64,000 bases of DNA from Burkholderia anthina (GCF_902498995.1 NZ_CABVLY010000003.1:186001-250000); one strand, 5' to 3'; numbered from the stretch's first letter, positions 1-9,740 are shown. Notes: generated from the sequence alone by a model not told the origin. Made by a program: numbers and translations.

Positions 1-530
1 CGAGCACGATCCGCTTCATCAACGACATCCTGCTGTCGGCGCCGTCGATCGTCATCGGCCTGTTCGTGTACGCGATCGTGGTCGCGAAGTCCGGCCGCTT
101 CTCGGGCTGGGCCGGCGTCATCGCGCTCGCGCTGCTGCAGATTCCGATCGTGATCCGCACGACCGAGAACATGCTGAAGCTCGTGCCGAACGCGCTGCGC
201 GAAGCGGCCGTCGCGCTCGGTACGCCGAAGTGGCGCATGGTGCTGAAGATCACGCTGCGCGCGTCGGTCGGCGGGATCGTGACGGGCGTGCTGCTCGCGA
301 TCGCGCGGATCGCCGGCGAAACGGCGCCGCTGCTGTTCACGGCACTGTCGAACCAGTTCTTCTCGTGGGACATGAGCCAGCCGATGGCCAACCTGCCCGT
401 CACGATCTACAAGTTCGCGATGAGCCCGTTCGCGGAATGGCAGTCGCTCGCGTGGGCGGGCGTGTTCCTGATTACGCTCGGGGTGCTCGGACTCAACGTC
501 CTGGCGCGCTCGATCTTCTCGAAAAAGTAA
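1..530 (+). CDS. pstA: Phosphate ABC transporter permease PstA (3' part)
   Basis: This is the C-terminal part of the second inner-membrane permease of the PstSCAB high-affinity phosphate importer. The reading frame is open from base 3 and continues upstream of the window. The visible 175 or so residues hold several hydrophobic helices and the EAA-type loop that docks the ATPase ([17 protein letters not shown]). The fragment ends in a TAA 15 bases before pstB, as in a standard pst operon. The true start is not in the window. Confidence 0.95.
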   Translation, partial: STIRFINDILLSAPSIVIGLFVYAIVVAKSGRFSGWAGVIALALLQIPIVIRTTENMLKLVPNALREAAVALGTPKWRMVLKITLRASVGGIVTGVLLAIARIAGETAPLLFTALSNQFFSWDMSQPMANLPVTIYKFAMSPFAEWQSLAWAGVFLITLGVLGLNVLARSIFSKK

Positions 531-545
531 CGGCGGAGCAATCCG

Positions 546-1394
546 ATGAATATGGCAGAAAGCCACCTGAATCCCGTCGAGCGCGCCGCAGCGCCCGCCG
601 GCACGCAAGACGCGACGCATGGCCGTCCGCTGGCGCCGCTGAACGCGAAGATCGAGGTCAACAACCTCAACTTCTTCTACAACAAGTTCCACGCGCTGAA
701 GAACATCAACCTGCGCATTCCCGAAGGAAAGGTGACGGCGTTCATCGGCCCGTCGGGCTGCGGCAAGTCGACGCTGCTGCGCACGTTCAACAAGATGTAT
801 GCGCTTTATCCGGAGCAGCGCGCGGAAGGCGAAATCATGATGGACGGCGAGAACCTGCTGACCACCAAGCGCGACATCTCGCTGCTGCGCGCGCGGATCG
901 GCATGGTGTTCCAGAAGCCGACCCCGTTCCCGATGTCGATCTACGACAACATCGCGTTCGGTGTGAAGATGTTCGAAAAGCTCACGCGCTCGGAGATGGA
1001 CGATCGCGTCGAGTGGGCGCTGACGAAGGCCGCGCTGTGGAACGAAGTGAAGGACAAGCTGAACCAGAGCGGTTATGGCCTGTCCGGCGGCCAGCAGCAG
1101 CGTCTGTGCATCGCGCGCGGCATCGCGATCCGTCCGGAAGTGCTGCTGCTCGACGAGCCGTGCTCGGCGCTCGACCCGATCTCGACGGGCCGCATCGAAG
1201 AGCTGATCGCGGAGCTGAAGAGCGACTACACGGTCGTGATCGTCACGCACAACATGCAGCAGGCCGCACGCTGCTCGGACTTCACGGCCTACATGTACCT
1301 GGGCGAGCTGATCGAATTCGGCGAAACCGAAAAGATCTTCATCAAGCCGGTGCGCAAGGAAACGGAAGACTACATCACCGGCCGCTTCGGCTGA
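546..1394 (+). CDS. pstB: Phosphate ABC transporter ATP-binding protein PstB
   Basis: Cytoplasmic ATPase that powers phosphate import through PstC/PstA. The 282-residue protein has Walker [10 protein letters not shown] at residues 68-76, the ABC signature LSGGQQQR, Walker B VLLLDEP and the switch histidine in IVTHNMQQA. This is the full family length, with a short extra N-terminal tail of about 30 residues. The ATG follows a GGAG-type ribosome site. The gene sits 15 bases after pstA and 18 bases before phoU, so the three are one operon. Confidence 0.97.
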   Translation: MNMAESHLNPVERAAAPAGTQDATHGRPLAPLNAKIEVNNLNFFYNKFHALKNINLRIPEGKVTAFIGPSGCGKSTLLRTFNKMYALYPEQRAEGEIMMDGENLLTTKRDISLLRARIGMVFQKPTPFPMSIYDNIAFGVKMFEKLTRSEMDDRVEWALTKAALWNEVKDKLNQSGYGLSGGQQQRLCIARGIAIRPEVLLLDEPCSALDPISTGRIEELIAELKSDYTVVIVTHNMQQAARCSDFTAYMYLGELIEFGETEKIFIKPVRKETEDYITGRFG

Positions 1395-1412
1395 TGACGG
1401 AGAACAACAACC

Positions 1413-2117
1413 ATGTCGGATAAACATCTGTCGAGCCAGTTCGACGCGGATCTCAATGCCGTGTCGTCGCAAGTGCTGGAAATGGGCGGACTCGTCGAGT
1501 CGCAGATCGTCGGCGCGATGCATGCGCTGAACGAGTTCGACCGCGACGCGGCCGAGCGCGTGATCGCGGCCGAGGAAACGCTGAACGCGATGGAAGTCGA
1601 TATCGACCAGGAGTGCGGCAACATCATCGCGCGGAGACAGCCTGCCGCGCGTGACCTGCGTCTTCTGATGTCGATTTCGAAAACGATTACGAACCTCGAG
1701 CGCGCCGGCGACGAGGCCGAGAAGATCGCGAAGCGCGTGCGCCGCCTGGTCGACGAACCGGCCGCGCGCACGGTGAACATCGCCGAGATCAAGATATCGG
1801 GCGAGATGGCCGTGACGATCCTGCGCCGCGCGCTCGACGCGTTCGCGCGCCTCGATACGGTGGCTGCCGCGCAGATCGTCAAGGACGACAAGGAAATCGA
1901 CCAGGAATTCCGTGCGTTCGTGCGCAAGCTCGTGTCGTACATGCAGGAAGATCCGCGCACGATCTCGGTCGGTCTCGAATACCTGTTCATCGCGAAGGCG
2001 ATCGAGCGGATCGGCGACCACGCGAAGAACATCGCCGAGTTCATCATCTACATCGTGAAGGGCACCGACGTGCGGCACCAGCCGCGCGACACGCTCGACC
2101 GCGAAGCCAACAGTTAA
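1413..2117 (+). CDS. phoU: Phosphate signalling protein PhoU
   Basis: Peripheral regulator that couples the Pst transporter to PhoR and represses the Pho regulon when phosphate is plentiful. The 234-residue protein shows the two repeated three-helix PhoU domains, each with an E/D-rich metal-binding segment (for example ERAGDEAEKIAKR and ERIGDHAKNIAE). Length is normal. It sits between pstB and phoB in the usual Burkholderia order pstSCAB-phoU-phoB-phoR. Confidence 0.96.
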   Translation: MSDKHLSSQFDADLNAVSSQVLEMGGLVESQIVGAMHALNEFDRDAAERVIAAEETLNAMEVDIDQECGNIIARRQPAARDLRLLMSISKTITNLERAGDEAEKIAKRVRRLVDEPAARTVNIAEIKISGEMAVTILRRALDAFARLDTVAAAQIVKDDKEIDQEFRAFVRKLVSYMQEDPRTISVGLEYLFIAKAIERIGDHAKNIAEFIIYIVKGTDVRHQPRDTLDREANS

Positions 2118-2149
2118 CGCGTCTACGTACAGGGAAAAAAGAGGTGCCG

Positions 2150-2851
2150 ATGCCCAGCAACATTCTCGTCGTTGAAGATGAGCCCGCGATTTCCGAACTG
2201 ATCTCGGTGAATCTCCAGCATGCCGGTCACTGCCCGATCCGCGCGTACAACGCGGAGCAGGCGCAGAACCTGATCAGCGATGTGCTGCCCGATCTCGTGC
2301 TGCTCGACTGGATGCTGCCGGGCAAGTCCGGTATTGCGTTTGCGCGCGACCTGCGCAACAACGAACGGACCAAGCACATCCCGATCATCATGCTGACCGC
2401 GCGCGGCGACGAGCAGGACAAGGTGCTCGGCCTCGAAATCGGCGCGGACGACTACGTGACCAAGCCGTTCTCGCCGAAGGAACTGATGGCGCGCATCAAG
2501 GCCGTGCTGCGCCGCCGTGCGCCGCAGCTGACCGAGGACGTCGTGTCGATCAACGGGCTGCGGCTCGACCCGGCCACGCATCGCGTGGCCGCGCATGGCG
2601 ACGGCAGCGAGATCAAGCTCGATCTCGGCCCGACCGAATTCCGCCTGCTGCATTTCTTCATGACGCACCCGGAGCGCGTGCACAGCCGCACGCAATTGCT
2701 CGATCAGGTCTGGGGCGATCACGTGTTCGTCGAAGAGCGCACCGTCGACGTCCACATCAAACGATTGCGCGCGGCCTTGAAACCGGCCGGCTGCGATGCG
2801 ATGATCGAGACCGTGCGCGGCAGCGGCTACCGGCTCGCGAAGCACGCGTAA
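2150..2851 (+). CDS. phoB: Phosphate regulon response regulator PhoB
   Basis: OmpR-type activator of the Pho regulon. The N-terminal receiver domain has the acidic pocket VVEDE and the phospho-acceptor D53 in LLDWMLPG, with the conserved K in YVTKPFSP. The C-terminal winged helix carries ERTVDVHIKRLR. I chose the ATG at 2150 over the in-frame GTG at 2144 because AGAGG sits six bases before it and the resulting 233-residue MPSNIL start fits the family. It lies 32 bases after phoU. Confidence 0.96.
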   Translation: MPSNILVVEDEPAISELISVNLQHAGHCPIRAYNAEQAQNLISDVLPDLVLLDWMLPGKSGIAFARDLRNNERTKHIPIIMLTARGDEQDKVLGLEIGADDYVTKPFSPKELMARIKAVLRRRAPQLTEDVVSINGLRLDPATHRVAAHGDGSEIKLDLGPTEFRLLHFFMTHPERVHSRTQLLDQVWGDHVFVEERTVDVHIKRLRAALKPAGCDAMIETVRGSGYRLAKHA

Positions 2852-2908
2852 CGTATCCGGACATGCCGTGTGCCACGGCGTGCCGTTCATTCTTTCGGGC
2901 GCTGAATC

Positions 2909-4228
2909 ATGAACATCATCTGGGCGCGCTTTCTGGTGTCGCTCGTGCTGCTCGTGCTGATCAGCGTATTGGTCGGCGTGTTCGCCGGCCCGACCGCGGC
3001 CCTCGGGTTCGCGGTCGTGATGCTGGTCGCACAGGGCTTCTTCAGTACCTTCCATACGCAACGCCTGTGGCGTTTGCTCGATGCGCCCGTTTATGGCGAG
3101 GTGCCGAGCGCACCGGGCATCTGGGGCGAAATCTACTACCGGCTGCACAAGCTCGCGAAGCAGTGGCACGCACAGGTGCGACAGGTCGAGCAGCAGCATT
3201 CGCGCTTCATCCAGGCGATCCAGGCGTCGCCGAACGGCGTCGCGATGCTCGACGACCACGACCAGATCGAATGGTGCAATGCGATCGCCGAGGTGCACTT
3301 CGGCCTCGATGCGAAGCGCGACCTGCGCCAGCACATCACGAACCTGGTGCGTCATCCGGATTTCGTCCGCTACCTGAACGCGCAGCATTACGACGAGACG
3401 CTCGTGATGCGCGGGATGGGCGACTCGCGGCAGAACGTGCTGGCCGTGCAGGTGTTTCCGTACGGCGAGAACCGCAAGCTGCTGCTCACGCAGGACATCA
3501 CCGAGCTCGAGCGTACCGACGCGATGCGCCGCGACTTCGTCGCGAACGTGTCGCACGAGCTGAAGACGCCGCTTACCGTGTTGTCGGGCTTTCTCGAGAC
3601 GATGCGCGAACTGCCGCTGAACGAGGAAGATCGCGCGCGCTATCTCGAGATGATGGAGCAGCAGGCATCGCGGATGCGGCACATCGTGACCGACCTGCTG
3701 GTGCTCGCGAAGCTCGAGGGCGAGAGCAAGCCGCCGACCGATCGCGCGATCGACATGCGTGCCGTGTTTGACCATCTGAAGGAAGATGCGCAGACGCTGT
3801 CGAACGGGCATCACGAGATCGCGTTCACGATCGACGAGACGCTCGGCGTGACGGGCGCGCAGACCGAAGTATTCAGTGCGTTCGCGAATCTCGTCACCAA
3901 CGCGATCCGCTATACGCCCGATGGCGGCAAGATCTGCGTGACGTGGCGGCGCGAGGGCGCGCAGGGCGTGTTCTCCGTCACCGACAGCGGCTTCGGCATT
4001 CCCGCCGCCGACCTGCCGCGGCTCACCGAGCGCTTCTACCGCGTCGACCGCAGCCGTTCGCGCGATACGGGCGGCACGGGCCTCGGCCTCGCCATCGTCA
4101 AGCACGTGCTGCAGCGGCACGACTCGCACCTGTACGTGCAGAGCGAGGAAGGGCGTGGCAGCACGTTTACCGCACGCTTTCCGGCCGCGCGGATCATCGC
4201 GATCCGGCCGGCCGCGTTCGAAGCGTGA
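2909..4228 (+). CDS. phoR: Phosphate sensor histidine kinase PhoR
   Basis: Inner-membrane kinase that phosphorylates PhoB under phosphate limitation. The 439-residue protein has an N-terminal hydrophobic hairpin (about residues 5-45), a PAS domain (about 95-195), the HisKA box with H216 in NVSHELKTPL, and an HATPase domain with TNAIRYTP, DSGFGIP and TGGTGLGLAI. It follows phoB by 57 bases and ends before a strong bidirectional terminator. Confidence 0.96.
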   Translation: MNIIWARFLVSLVLLVLISVLVGVFAGPTAALGFAVVMLVAQGFFSTFHTQRLWRLLDAPVYGEVPSAPGIWGEIYYRLHKLAKQWHAQVRQVEQQHSRFIQAIQASPNGVAMLDDHDQIEWCNAIAEVHFGLDAKRDLRQHITNLVRHPDFVRYLNAQHYDETLVMRGMGDSRQNVLAVQVFPYGENRKLLLTQDITELERTDAMRRDFVANVSHELKTPLTVLSGFLETMRELPLNEEDRARYLEMMEQQASRMRHIVTDLLVLAKLEGESKPPTDRAIDMRAVFDHLKEDAQTLSNGHHEIAFTIDETLGVTGAQTEVFSAFANLVTNAIRYTPDGGKICVTWRREGAQGVFSVTDSGFGIPAADLPRLTERFYRVDRSRSRDTGGTGLGLAIVKHVLQRHDSHLYVQSEEGRGSTFTARFPAARIIAIRPAAFEA

Positions 4229-4286
4229 TGGTGTGACGGCTTGATGCGGGTCGTGCGCGCTTGTACCGCGCGCACGATCTGAAATG

Positions 4287-4318
4287 AAAAAGGCACAGCC
4301 CGCGGGCTGTGCCTTTTT
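4287..4318. terminator. Bidirectional intrinsic terminator between phoR and ppk1
   Basis: A perfect 32-base palindrome: 16-base arms beginning AAAAAGGCACAGCCCG, so the stem is GC-rich at the centre and ends in a T run on either strand. It sits between the 3' ends of the convergent phoR and ppk1 genes and should stop transcription from both sides. Confidence 0.93.
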
Positions 4319-4373
4319 CATTGGCTGCGCGGCGCGCCAAAACCCAAACGCGCGCGCCGCATGCGTTGCCTTC

Positions 4374-6437
4374 CTACGAGCAGAACTTCGCGAGCAGCCC
4401 GAGCTGCGCATTGCGGATCGTCTTGCCCGCGCGGCGCCGGCGGTAGTGGCCGTCGCTGTGCATCAGCCACGCCGACTGGTTGTCGCCGAGGCAGACCGAC
4501 AGGCCTTCGGCGATCACGCGGCGCTTCAGCTTGCGCTCGCGAATCGGGAACGCGACTTCGACGCGGCGGAACAGGTTGCGATCCATCCAGTCGGCGCTCG
4601 ACAGATAGACGTCCTCGGCGCCGCCCGCATGGAAATAGTAGATGCGGTGGTGTTCGAGGAAGCGGCCGACGATCGAGCGCACCGTGATGTTTTCCGACAA
4701 ACCCGGCACGCCCGGCTTCAGCGCGCACACGCCGCGCACGATCAGGTCGACCTTGACGCCCGCCTGCGACGCTTCGTACAGCGCGGCGATCACCGACGGC
4801 TCCAGCAGCGCGTTCATCTTCGCGACCACGCGCGCGCGCTTGCCGGCGCGCGCATTGTCGATCTCCGCGCGGATCGATTCGATGATGCGCGGATGCAGCG
4901 TGAACGGCGACTGCCACAGATCGTGCAGCGTGAGCTCGCCGCCGATCCCGGTCAGTTGCTGGAACACGTGGTGGACGTCCTCGCAGATCTTCTGGTCGGC
5001 CGTCATCAGCCCGAAGTCGGTGTAGAGGCGGGCGGTGCGCGGGTGATAGTTGCCGGTGCCGAGGTGCACGTAGCGGCGCAGCGATGCCTTGCCGCCCTGC
5101 ACGACGCGCCGCACGATCAGCATCATCTTCGCGTGGCACTTGTGGCCGACCACGCCGTACACGACATGCGCGCCGACGGCTTCGAGCTGCGACGCCCAGT
5201 TGATGTTGGTTTCCTCGTCGAAGCGCGCGAGCAGTTCGACGACGACGGTCACTTCCTTGCCGTTGCGCGCGGCTTCCATCAGCGCGTCCATCAGCGGCGA
5301 ATCGGTGCCGGTGCGGTAGATCGTCTGCTTGATCGCGACGACGCTCGGATCCTTCGCGGCCTGCTGCAGTAGTTCGAGCACCGGCTGGAAGCTCTCGTAC
5401 GGGTGATGCAGCAGGATGTCGCCGTTGTCGATCGCGTCGAACATCGTCGGCGCATTCGTGATCGCGGGCGGAGTCGACGCGGTGAACGGCGCGAACTTCA
5501 GGTCGGGGCGGTCGACGAGATCGGGAATCTGCATCAGGCGCACGAGGTTCACCGAACCGGTCACGCGATAGCAGTCCTTGTCGTCGAGCAGGCTTTCCTC
5601 GAGCAGGCGCCGCACGATGTGCGCCGGCGTGTCGGCCGACACTTCGAGCCGCACGGCGTTGCCGAGGTGGCGCGCGGGCAGCTCGCCCTGCAGCGCGACG
5701 CGCAGGTTCGTGATTTCGTCCTCGTCGACGAACAGTTCGCTGTTGCGCGTGATGCGGAACTGGTTGCAGCTCTTCACGACGAGTTGCGGGAACAGTTCGC
5801 CGACAAAGCGCTGCATGAACGAGCTGAGCAGCACGAAGCCGTGCTCGAAGCCCGACAGCGCCTGCGGCATGCGCACGACGCGCGGCAGCGCGCGCGGCGC
5901 CTGCACGATGCCCATGACCGCCTGGCGGCCGAACGCGTCGCGGCCTTCGAGCTCGACGACGAAGTTCAGGCTCTTGTTCAGCACGCGCGGGAACGGGTGG
6001 GCGGGATCGAGACCGATCGGCGTGAGCACCGGCAGCAGCTCGTCGAAGAAGTAGGCGCGCGCCCATTCGAGCTGCGCGTCGTTCCACGTGTCGCTCGCAT
6101 GGAAGTAGATGCCTTCCTGTTCGAGCGCGGGCAGCACGGTTTCGTGCAGCATCGTGTACTGACGGTGGACCAGCCGCTGCGCGCGCTCGACGACGAGGTC
6201 GTAAGCGTGCTGTAACGACATGCCGTCGGGCGTCAGCGCGCCGGGGTTGTCGCGGATCTGTTCCTGAAGGCCGGCCATCCGGACTTCGAAGAATTCGTCG
6301 AGGTTGCTGCTCGTGATGCAGATGAAACGCAAGCGCTCGAGCAACGGAATTTGCGGGTCGGCCGCCTGGGCCAGCACACGCTCGTTGAAACCGAGGATGC
6401 CCAGTTCACGATTGAGAAGTGGATAACGGACGGACAT
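4374..6437 (-). CDS. ppk1: Polyphosphate kinase 1
   Basis: Reversible synthesis of polyphosphate from ATP. The 687-residue protein has the PPK N-terminal helical domain (RELGILGFNERVL, SSNLDEFFEVRM), the middle domain and the two phospholipase-D-like catalytic domains, with the YVHLGTGNYHP segment and ARFDEETNI. I started it at MSVRYPLLNRE. A further in-frame ATG at 6635 would add 66 residues that do not look like the family and would cover the Pho box. It converges with phoR and diverges from ppx. Confidence 0.96.
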   Translation of the reverse strand: MSVRYPLLNRELGILGFNERVLAQAADPQIPLLERLRFICITSSNLDEFFEVRMAGLQEQIRDNPGALTPDGMSLQHAYDLVVERAQRLVHRQYTMLHETVLPALEQEGIYFHASDTWNDAQLEWARAYFFDELLPVLTPIGLDPAHPFPRVLNKSLNFVVELEGRDAFGRQAVMGIVQAPRALPRVVRMPQALSGFEHGFVLLSSFMQRFVGELFPQLVVKSCNQFRITRNSELFVDEDEITNLRVALQGELPARHLGNAVRLEVSADTPAHIVRRLLEESLLDDKDCYRVTGSVNLVRLMQIPDLVDRPDLKFAPFTASTPPAITNAPTMFDAIDNGDILLHHPYESFQPVLELLQQAAKDPSVVAIKQTIYRTGTDSPLMDALMEAARNGKEVTVVVELLARFDEETNINWASQLEAVGAHVVYGVVGHKCHAKMMLIVRRVVQGGKASLRRYVHLGTGNYHPRTARLYTDFGLMTADQKICEDVHHVFQQLTGIGGELTLHDLWQSPFTLHPRIIESIRAEIDNARAGKRARVVAKMNALLEPSVIAALYEASQAGVKVDLIVRGVCALKPGVPGLSENITVRSIVGRFLEHHRIYYFHAGGAEDVYLSSADWMDRNLFRRVEVAFPIRERKLKRRVIAEGLSVCLGDNQSAWLMHSDGHYRRRRAGKTIRNAQLGLLAKFCS

Positions 6438-6500
6438 CGGCAGAGTAGGGGGTGATTCGGGCGATGATTCGAAAGGACGCTCGGAAACTCTCACGATACG

Positions 6501-6518
6501 ATGACGCGAAGATGACAA
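6501..6518 (-). promoter_or_regulatory. Candidate Pho box upstream of ppk1
   Basis: Read on the minus strand, TGTCAT (6517-6512) is followed eleven bases later by CGTCAT (6506-6501). This is the spacing and sequence expected for a PhoB direct-repeat half-site pair. A third CGTCAT lies at 6524-6519. The pair is 64-80 bases upstream of the chosen ppk1 start, which would tie polyphosphate synthesis to PhoB from the neighbouring operon. No binding model was run. Confidence 0.55.
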
Positions 6519-6715
6519 TGACGTATTTATATCGGGAAATTCTATGCTGGAACCATTTTGTCTCGTAAATGTTTCGAATATATACAATCTACAGGCGTAC
6601 ATGCCCGTGAAGCGTGGCAATGGCAAGCGTTCCACGCTTAAAATATCGCCTTTGATTGATCGCCCCGCGGTGCCCGACCGGTGACTGCGGGGGAACGCGC
6701 ACGGAGCCCCTTCTG

Positions 6716-8230
6716 ATGGTTACATCCCCCCACTTGCTGGCTGCCGTGGATCTCGGCTCGAACAGCTTCCGGCTGATCGTCGGGCGCATCGAGGAGACCC
6801 CGGCGGGCAGCCAGATCTATCCCGTCGATGCACTGCGTGAGCCCGTGCGACTGGCCGCGGGCCTGTCGAGCGACAAGATGCTCGATCGCGCATCGCAGGA
6901 GCGTGGCTGGGAGGCACTCAAGCGGTTCGGCGAGCGCCTGCGCGACTTTCATCCCGATCATGTGCGCGCGGTGGCGACCAACACGCTGCGCGTCGCGAAG
7001 AACGCGGGCGAATTTCTCGGCGAGGCCGAAGCGGCGCTCGGTTTTCCGATCGAAGTGATCGCGGGCCGCGAAGAGGCGCGCCTGATCTATGCGGGCGCCG
7101 CGCATTCGGTGCCGGCGAGTGCCGGCAAACGGCTCGTCGTCGACATCGGCGGCGGCTCGACCGAATTCATCATCGGCTCGCACTACACGCCGATCGTGAT
7201 GGAGAGCCTCTATATCGGCTGCGTGAGTCACAGCCGTGCATTCTTCCCGGCCGGCAACGTCGACGAATACACGATGCGGCAGGCCGAACTCGCGGCCAAG
7301 CGCGAGATCCAGATCATTTCCAGCGAGTACAAGAAGGCGGGCTGGGACCAGGCGATCGGTTCGTCCGGTACCGCGCGCGCGCTCGCCGAACTCGTCGAGG
7401 CGAACGGCTTCAACGACCCGGGCATCACGCACGGCATTTCGCGCGGCGGCCTCGAACGGCTGAAGCGCGCGCTGATCAAGTCCGAGAACGTGAACCGGCT
7501 GAAGCTGATCGCGCTGAAGCCCGATCGCGTGCCGGTGCTCGCCGGCGGCCTCGCGATCATGCTTGCGGTGTTCGAGGAGCTGGGCGTCGACTACGTCGAC
7601 ACCACCGACGGCGCGCTGCGTCTGGGCGTGCTGTACGACCTGCTCGGCCGGACCCAGCACGAGGACATGCGCGCGGTGACCGTCGAGGGCTTCACGCGTC
7701 GCTATGGTGTCGATCGTGCACAGGCCGCGCGCATCGGTGCGCTTGCGGGACGTTTCTACAACGAGCTCGACGAATCCGACGACGAAGCGCGTGAGGAAGG
7801 CCGGATGTTCCTCGGCTGGGCCGCCGCGTTGCACGAGATCGGCCTGTCGATTTCGCACAGTGCGTATCACAAGCATTCGGCCTATATCGCGAGCAACGCG
7901 GACATGCCGGGTTTCTCGCGTACCGACCAGGCGCGCCTCGCCGCGCTCGTGCTCGGCCATGCGGGCAAGCTCGGCAAGCTGTCGCAGGCGCGCGAGGTCG
8001 AATGGCCGCTGCTGTTCTGCCTGCGGCTCGCGGCGCTGCTGTGCCGGCGCCGGACCGATGCCGGGCTGCCGGACATTTCCGTGTCGCAGATGAAGAAGGG
8101 CGGCTATGAAGTGCGGCTGCCGGGCGCATGGGTCGAGCAGAACCCGCTGACCGACTACAGCCTCAGCCAGGAGGCGGCCGAATGGGAAAAGGTCGGTATT
8201 CCGTATCGCGTCGTCTATACGGGCGCGTGA
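6716..8230 (+). CDS. ppx: Exopolyphosphatase (Ppx/GppA family)
   Basis: Hydrolyses terminal phosphate from polyphosphate; partner of ppk1. The 504-residue protein has the actin-like ATPase core with DLGSNSFRLIVGR near the N terminus and VVDIGGGSTEFIIG around residue 145, followed by an HD-like C-terminal helical region (AAALHEIGLSISHSAYHKHS). I chose the ATG at 6716, preceded by GGAG, rather than the in-frame ATG at 6656. It is transcribed divergently from ppk1 across a 278-base region; a TATACAAT-like -10 lies near 6583. Confidence 0.94.
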   Translation: MVTSPHLLAAVDLGSNSFRLIVGRIEETPAGSQIYPVDALREPVRLAAGLSSDKMLDRASQERGWEALKRFGERLRDFHPDHVRAVATNTLRVAKNAGEFLGEAEAALGFPIEVIAGREEARLIYAGAAHSVPASAGKRLVVDIGGGSTEFIIGSHYTPIVMESLYIGCVSHSRAFFPAGNVDEYTMRQAELAAKREIQIISSEYKKAGWDQAIGSSGTARALAELVEANGFNDPGITHGISRGGLERLKRALIKSENVNRLKLIALKPDRVPVLAGGLAIMLAVFEELGVDYVDTTDGALRLGVLYDLLGRTQHEDMRAVTVEGFTRRYGVDRAQAARIGALAGRFYNELDESDDEAREEGRMFLGWAAALHEIGLSISHSAYHKHSAYIASNADMPGFSRTDQARLAALVLGHAGKLGKLSQAREVEWPLLFCLRLAALLCRRRTDAGLPDISVSQMKKGGYEVRLPGAWVEQNPLTDYSLSQEAAEWEKVGIPYRVVYTGA

Positions 8231-8302
8231 TAGGGCGGTGAGGCGGTCGTGGCGGCGCACGCCGATGCGCGCTGCCACGGTCCTGCATGCGTTGCGACGC
8301 GC

Positions 8303-8734
8303 TCAGTCCGAGCACACGATCGCGGTCAGGAACGGAAACGCCTGCTTGACGGTCGCGTCGCTGCCGGCCTTGCGCACGGCCTGTTCCACCGCGCTTTTCG
8401 TACCGCGTACCACGACGCCGTACGCCCACTCGCCGATCGGCGTGCCGTCGCCCGGCTGGAAGATCGGATCGTTCGCCTGATAGCCGAGCACGACGTACAC
8501 GCCGAAGCCGTACGCGGTCAGCGGGCGGTTCGTGCGGAACGCGTTCACCGAATTCGCTTCGACGTGCATCGGCGCCGACTGGATGTCGCCGGCCTCGAGC
8601 AGCGGTGCGACGAACTTGTGGCCGTCCGAATGGCAGTCGAGCGCGTTGTCGAGGGTTTGGGCCGACACGGCACCGGTGGCCGCGAGGGCGAGTAGCGCGC
8701 CGCAGAGGGCGGTCTTCAGAACGTTGTTTTTCAT
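8303..8734 (-). CDS. Exported protein of unknown function
   Basis: A 143-residue protein with a clean signal peptide (MKNNVLKTALCGALLALAAT, cleavage after VSAQ or near it). The mature part has two cysteines, one in DNALDCHSDGH and one at the extreme C terminus (IVCSD), which could form a disulphide. I do not recognise a family. The start at 8734 gives the signal peptide directly; an upstream ATG at 8761 is possible. It converges with ppx and lies 190 bases downstream of rcoM on the same strand. Confidence 0.75.
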   Translation of the reverse strand: MKNNVLKTALCGALLALAATGAVSAQTLDNALDCHSDGHKFVAPLLEAGDIQSAPMHVEANSVNAFRTNRPLTAYGFGVYVVLGYQANDPIFQPGDGTPIGEWAYGVVVRGTKSAVEQAVRKAGSDATVKQAFPFLTAIVCSD

Positions 8735-8924
8735 GCGCGTGTGCAGGTTGTTCGCGGCCATTATCGCGTGTTCCCGCACGGGGCGTATGCGGGCGCGGGG
8801 CGGGACGCCGGCCGGTCGGCCCGACGGCGGCAGCGCGTGCCGTCGAACCCATCGCACGCGTCGGCCGATCCGGTTCGCGGTGAAATAGAAAAAGAGAATG
8901 GCGGCGTCGGCGCGATTGTTTTTT

Positions 8925-9740
8925 CTAAACGACGCCCAGCAGTTCCTTCAACTGCGCGGCCCTGGCCCGGCTGACGGGCACCGTCGTGCGCTCCTCGTCG
9001 CCCATCACGAGGCTGACGCCTTCGTCGGTTTTCGCGAGTTCGACCGCATGCGGCAGGCTGACGATATGGCTGCGATGCACGCGCAGGTAGATGCTGCTGT
9101 CGAGCCGCAGTTCGAGATCGGCGAGCGACAGGTTCGACAGGTAGCGGTCGTCCCGTGTGACGATCGTCGTGTAGTGTCCGTCGCCCTGGAAGCGGACGAT
9201 GTCCTTCAGGTCGATCAGGATCACGCGATTGCGGCGGTACACCGGAATCTTGAACAGGCGGCGCGGCGCCTGACGCTGCGCTTCGGGCGTACGCTGCGCG
9301 GGTTCCGTCGTGATGTCCGTGACGTCGTAGAAGATCATGCAGGTGCCGCACACGCCGTTGCGGTTCGACATCTTGGACACCTTGATCATCAGGATCCGGT
9401 CGGGAATGTTGATCATCATCGCGAGCGGCGGCGGCGACTTCACCGGGCAGCCGCCCGCGTCCTGCGAATGCAGCAGGAACCGCAGCTTGTCGCGGCTCTT
9501 CTCGGGATGCAGTTGCAGCACGTCGATGCCGAGCAGCGCGTCCGGCGCGACGCCGAGCGATTGCTCGGCCGCGGGCCCGAGGATCTGCATCGCGACGTCG
9601 TTGAACGCGGTGACATGTCCGTCGGCATCGAGCCAGACCATCCCGGGATTGAACTGTTCGAGCTTGTGCTGGAACGTCTCGTGATGGGGCGGCGCCGGGG
9701 CCGGTTGAGCGGATGCCGAAGCGCGCTCCAGCGGGTCCAT
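8925..9740 (-). CDS. rcoM: RcoM-type CO-sensing PAS-LytTR transcription regulator
   Basis: Single-component haem sensor that binds CO in its PAS domain and DNA through a C-terminal LytTR domain. The 271-residue protein has PAS at about 25-145 and LytTR at about 165-268 (DLKDIVRFQGDGHYTTI, LRVHRSHIVS). Residues H78, C98 and M108 have exactly the 20 and 30 residue offsets of the known RcoM haem ligands His74, Cys94 and Met104 of Burkholderia xenovorans, within LQLHPEKSR and GGCPVKSPPP. Its position 1 kb upstream of a coxMSL operon fits. The assignment to RcoM rather than a generic LytTR protein rests on these residues and on the context. Confidence 0.88.
   Translation of the reverse strand: MDPLERASASAQPAPAPPHHETFQHKLEQFNPGMVWLDADGHVTAFNDVAMQILGPAAEQSLGVAPDALLGIDVLQLHPEKSRDKLRFLLHSQDAGGCPVKSPPPLAMMINIPDRILMIKVSKMSNRNGVCGTCMIFYDVTDITTEPAQRTPEAQRQAPRRLFKIPVYRRNRVILIDLKDIVRFQGDGHYTTIVTRDDRYLSNLSLADLELRLDSSIYLRVHRSHIVSLPHAVELAKTDEGVSLVMGDEERTTVPVSRARAAQLKELLGVV

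Noticed and set aside
2123-4411. A long minus-strand frame opposite phoB and phoR
   Set aside because: It has the composition of an antisense shadow, and phoB and phoR account for the region.
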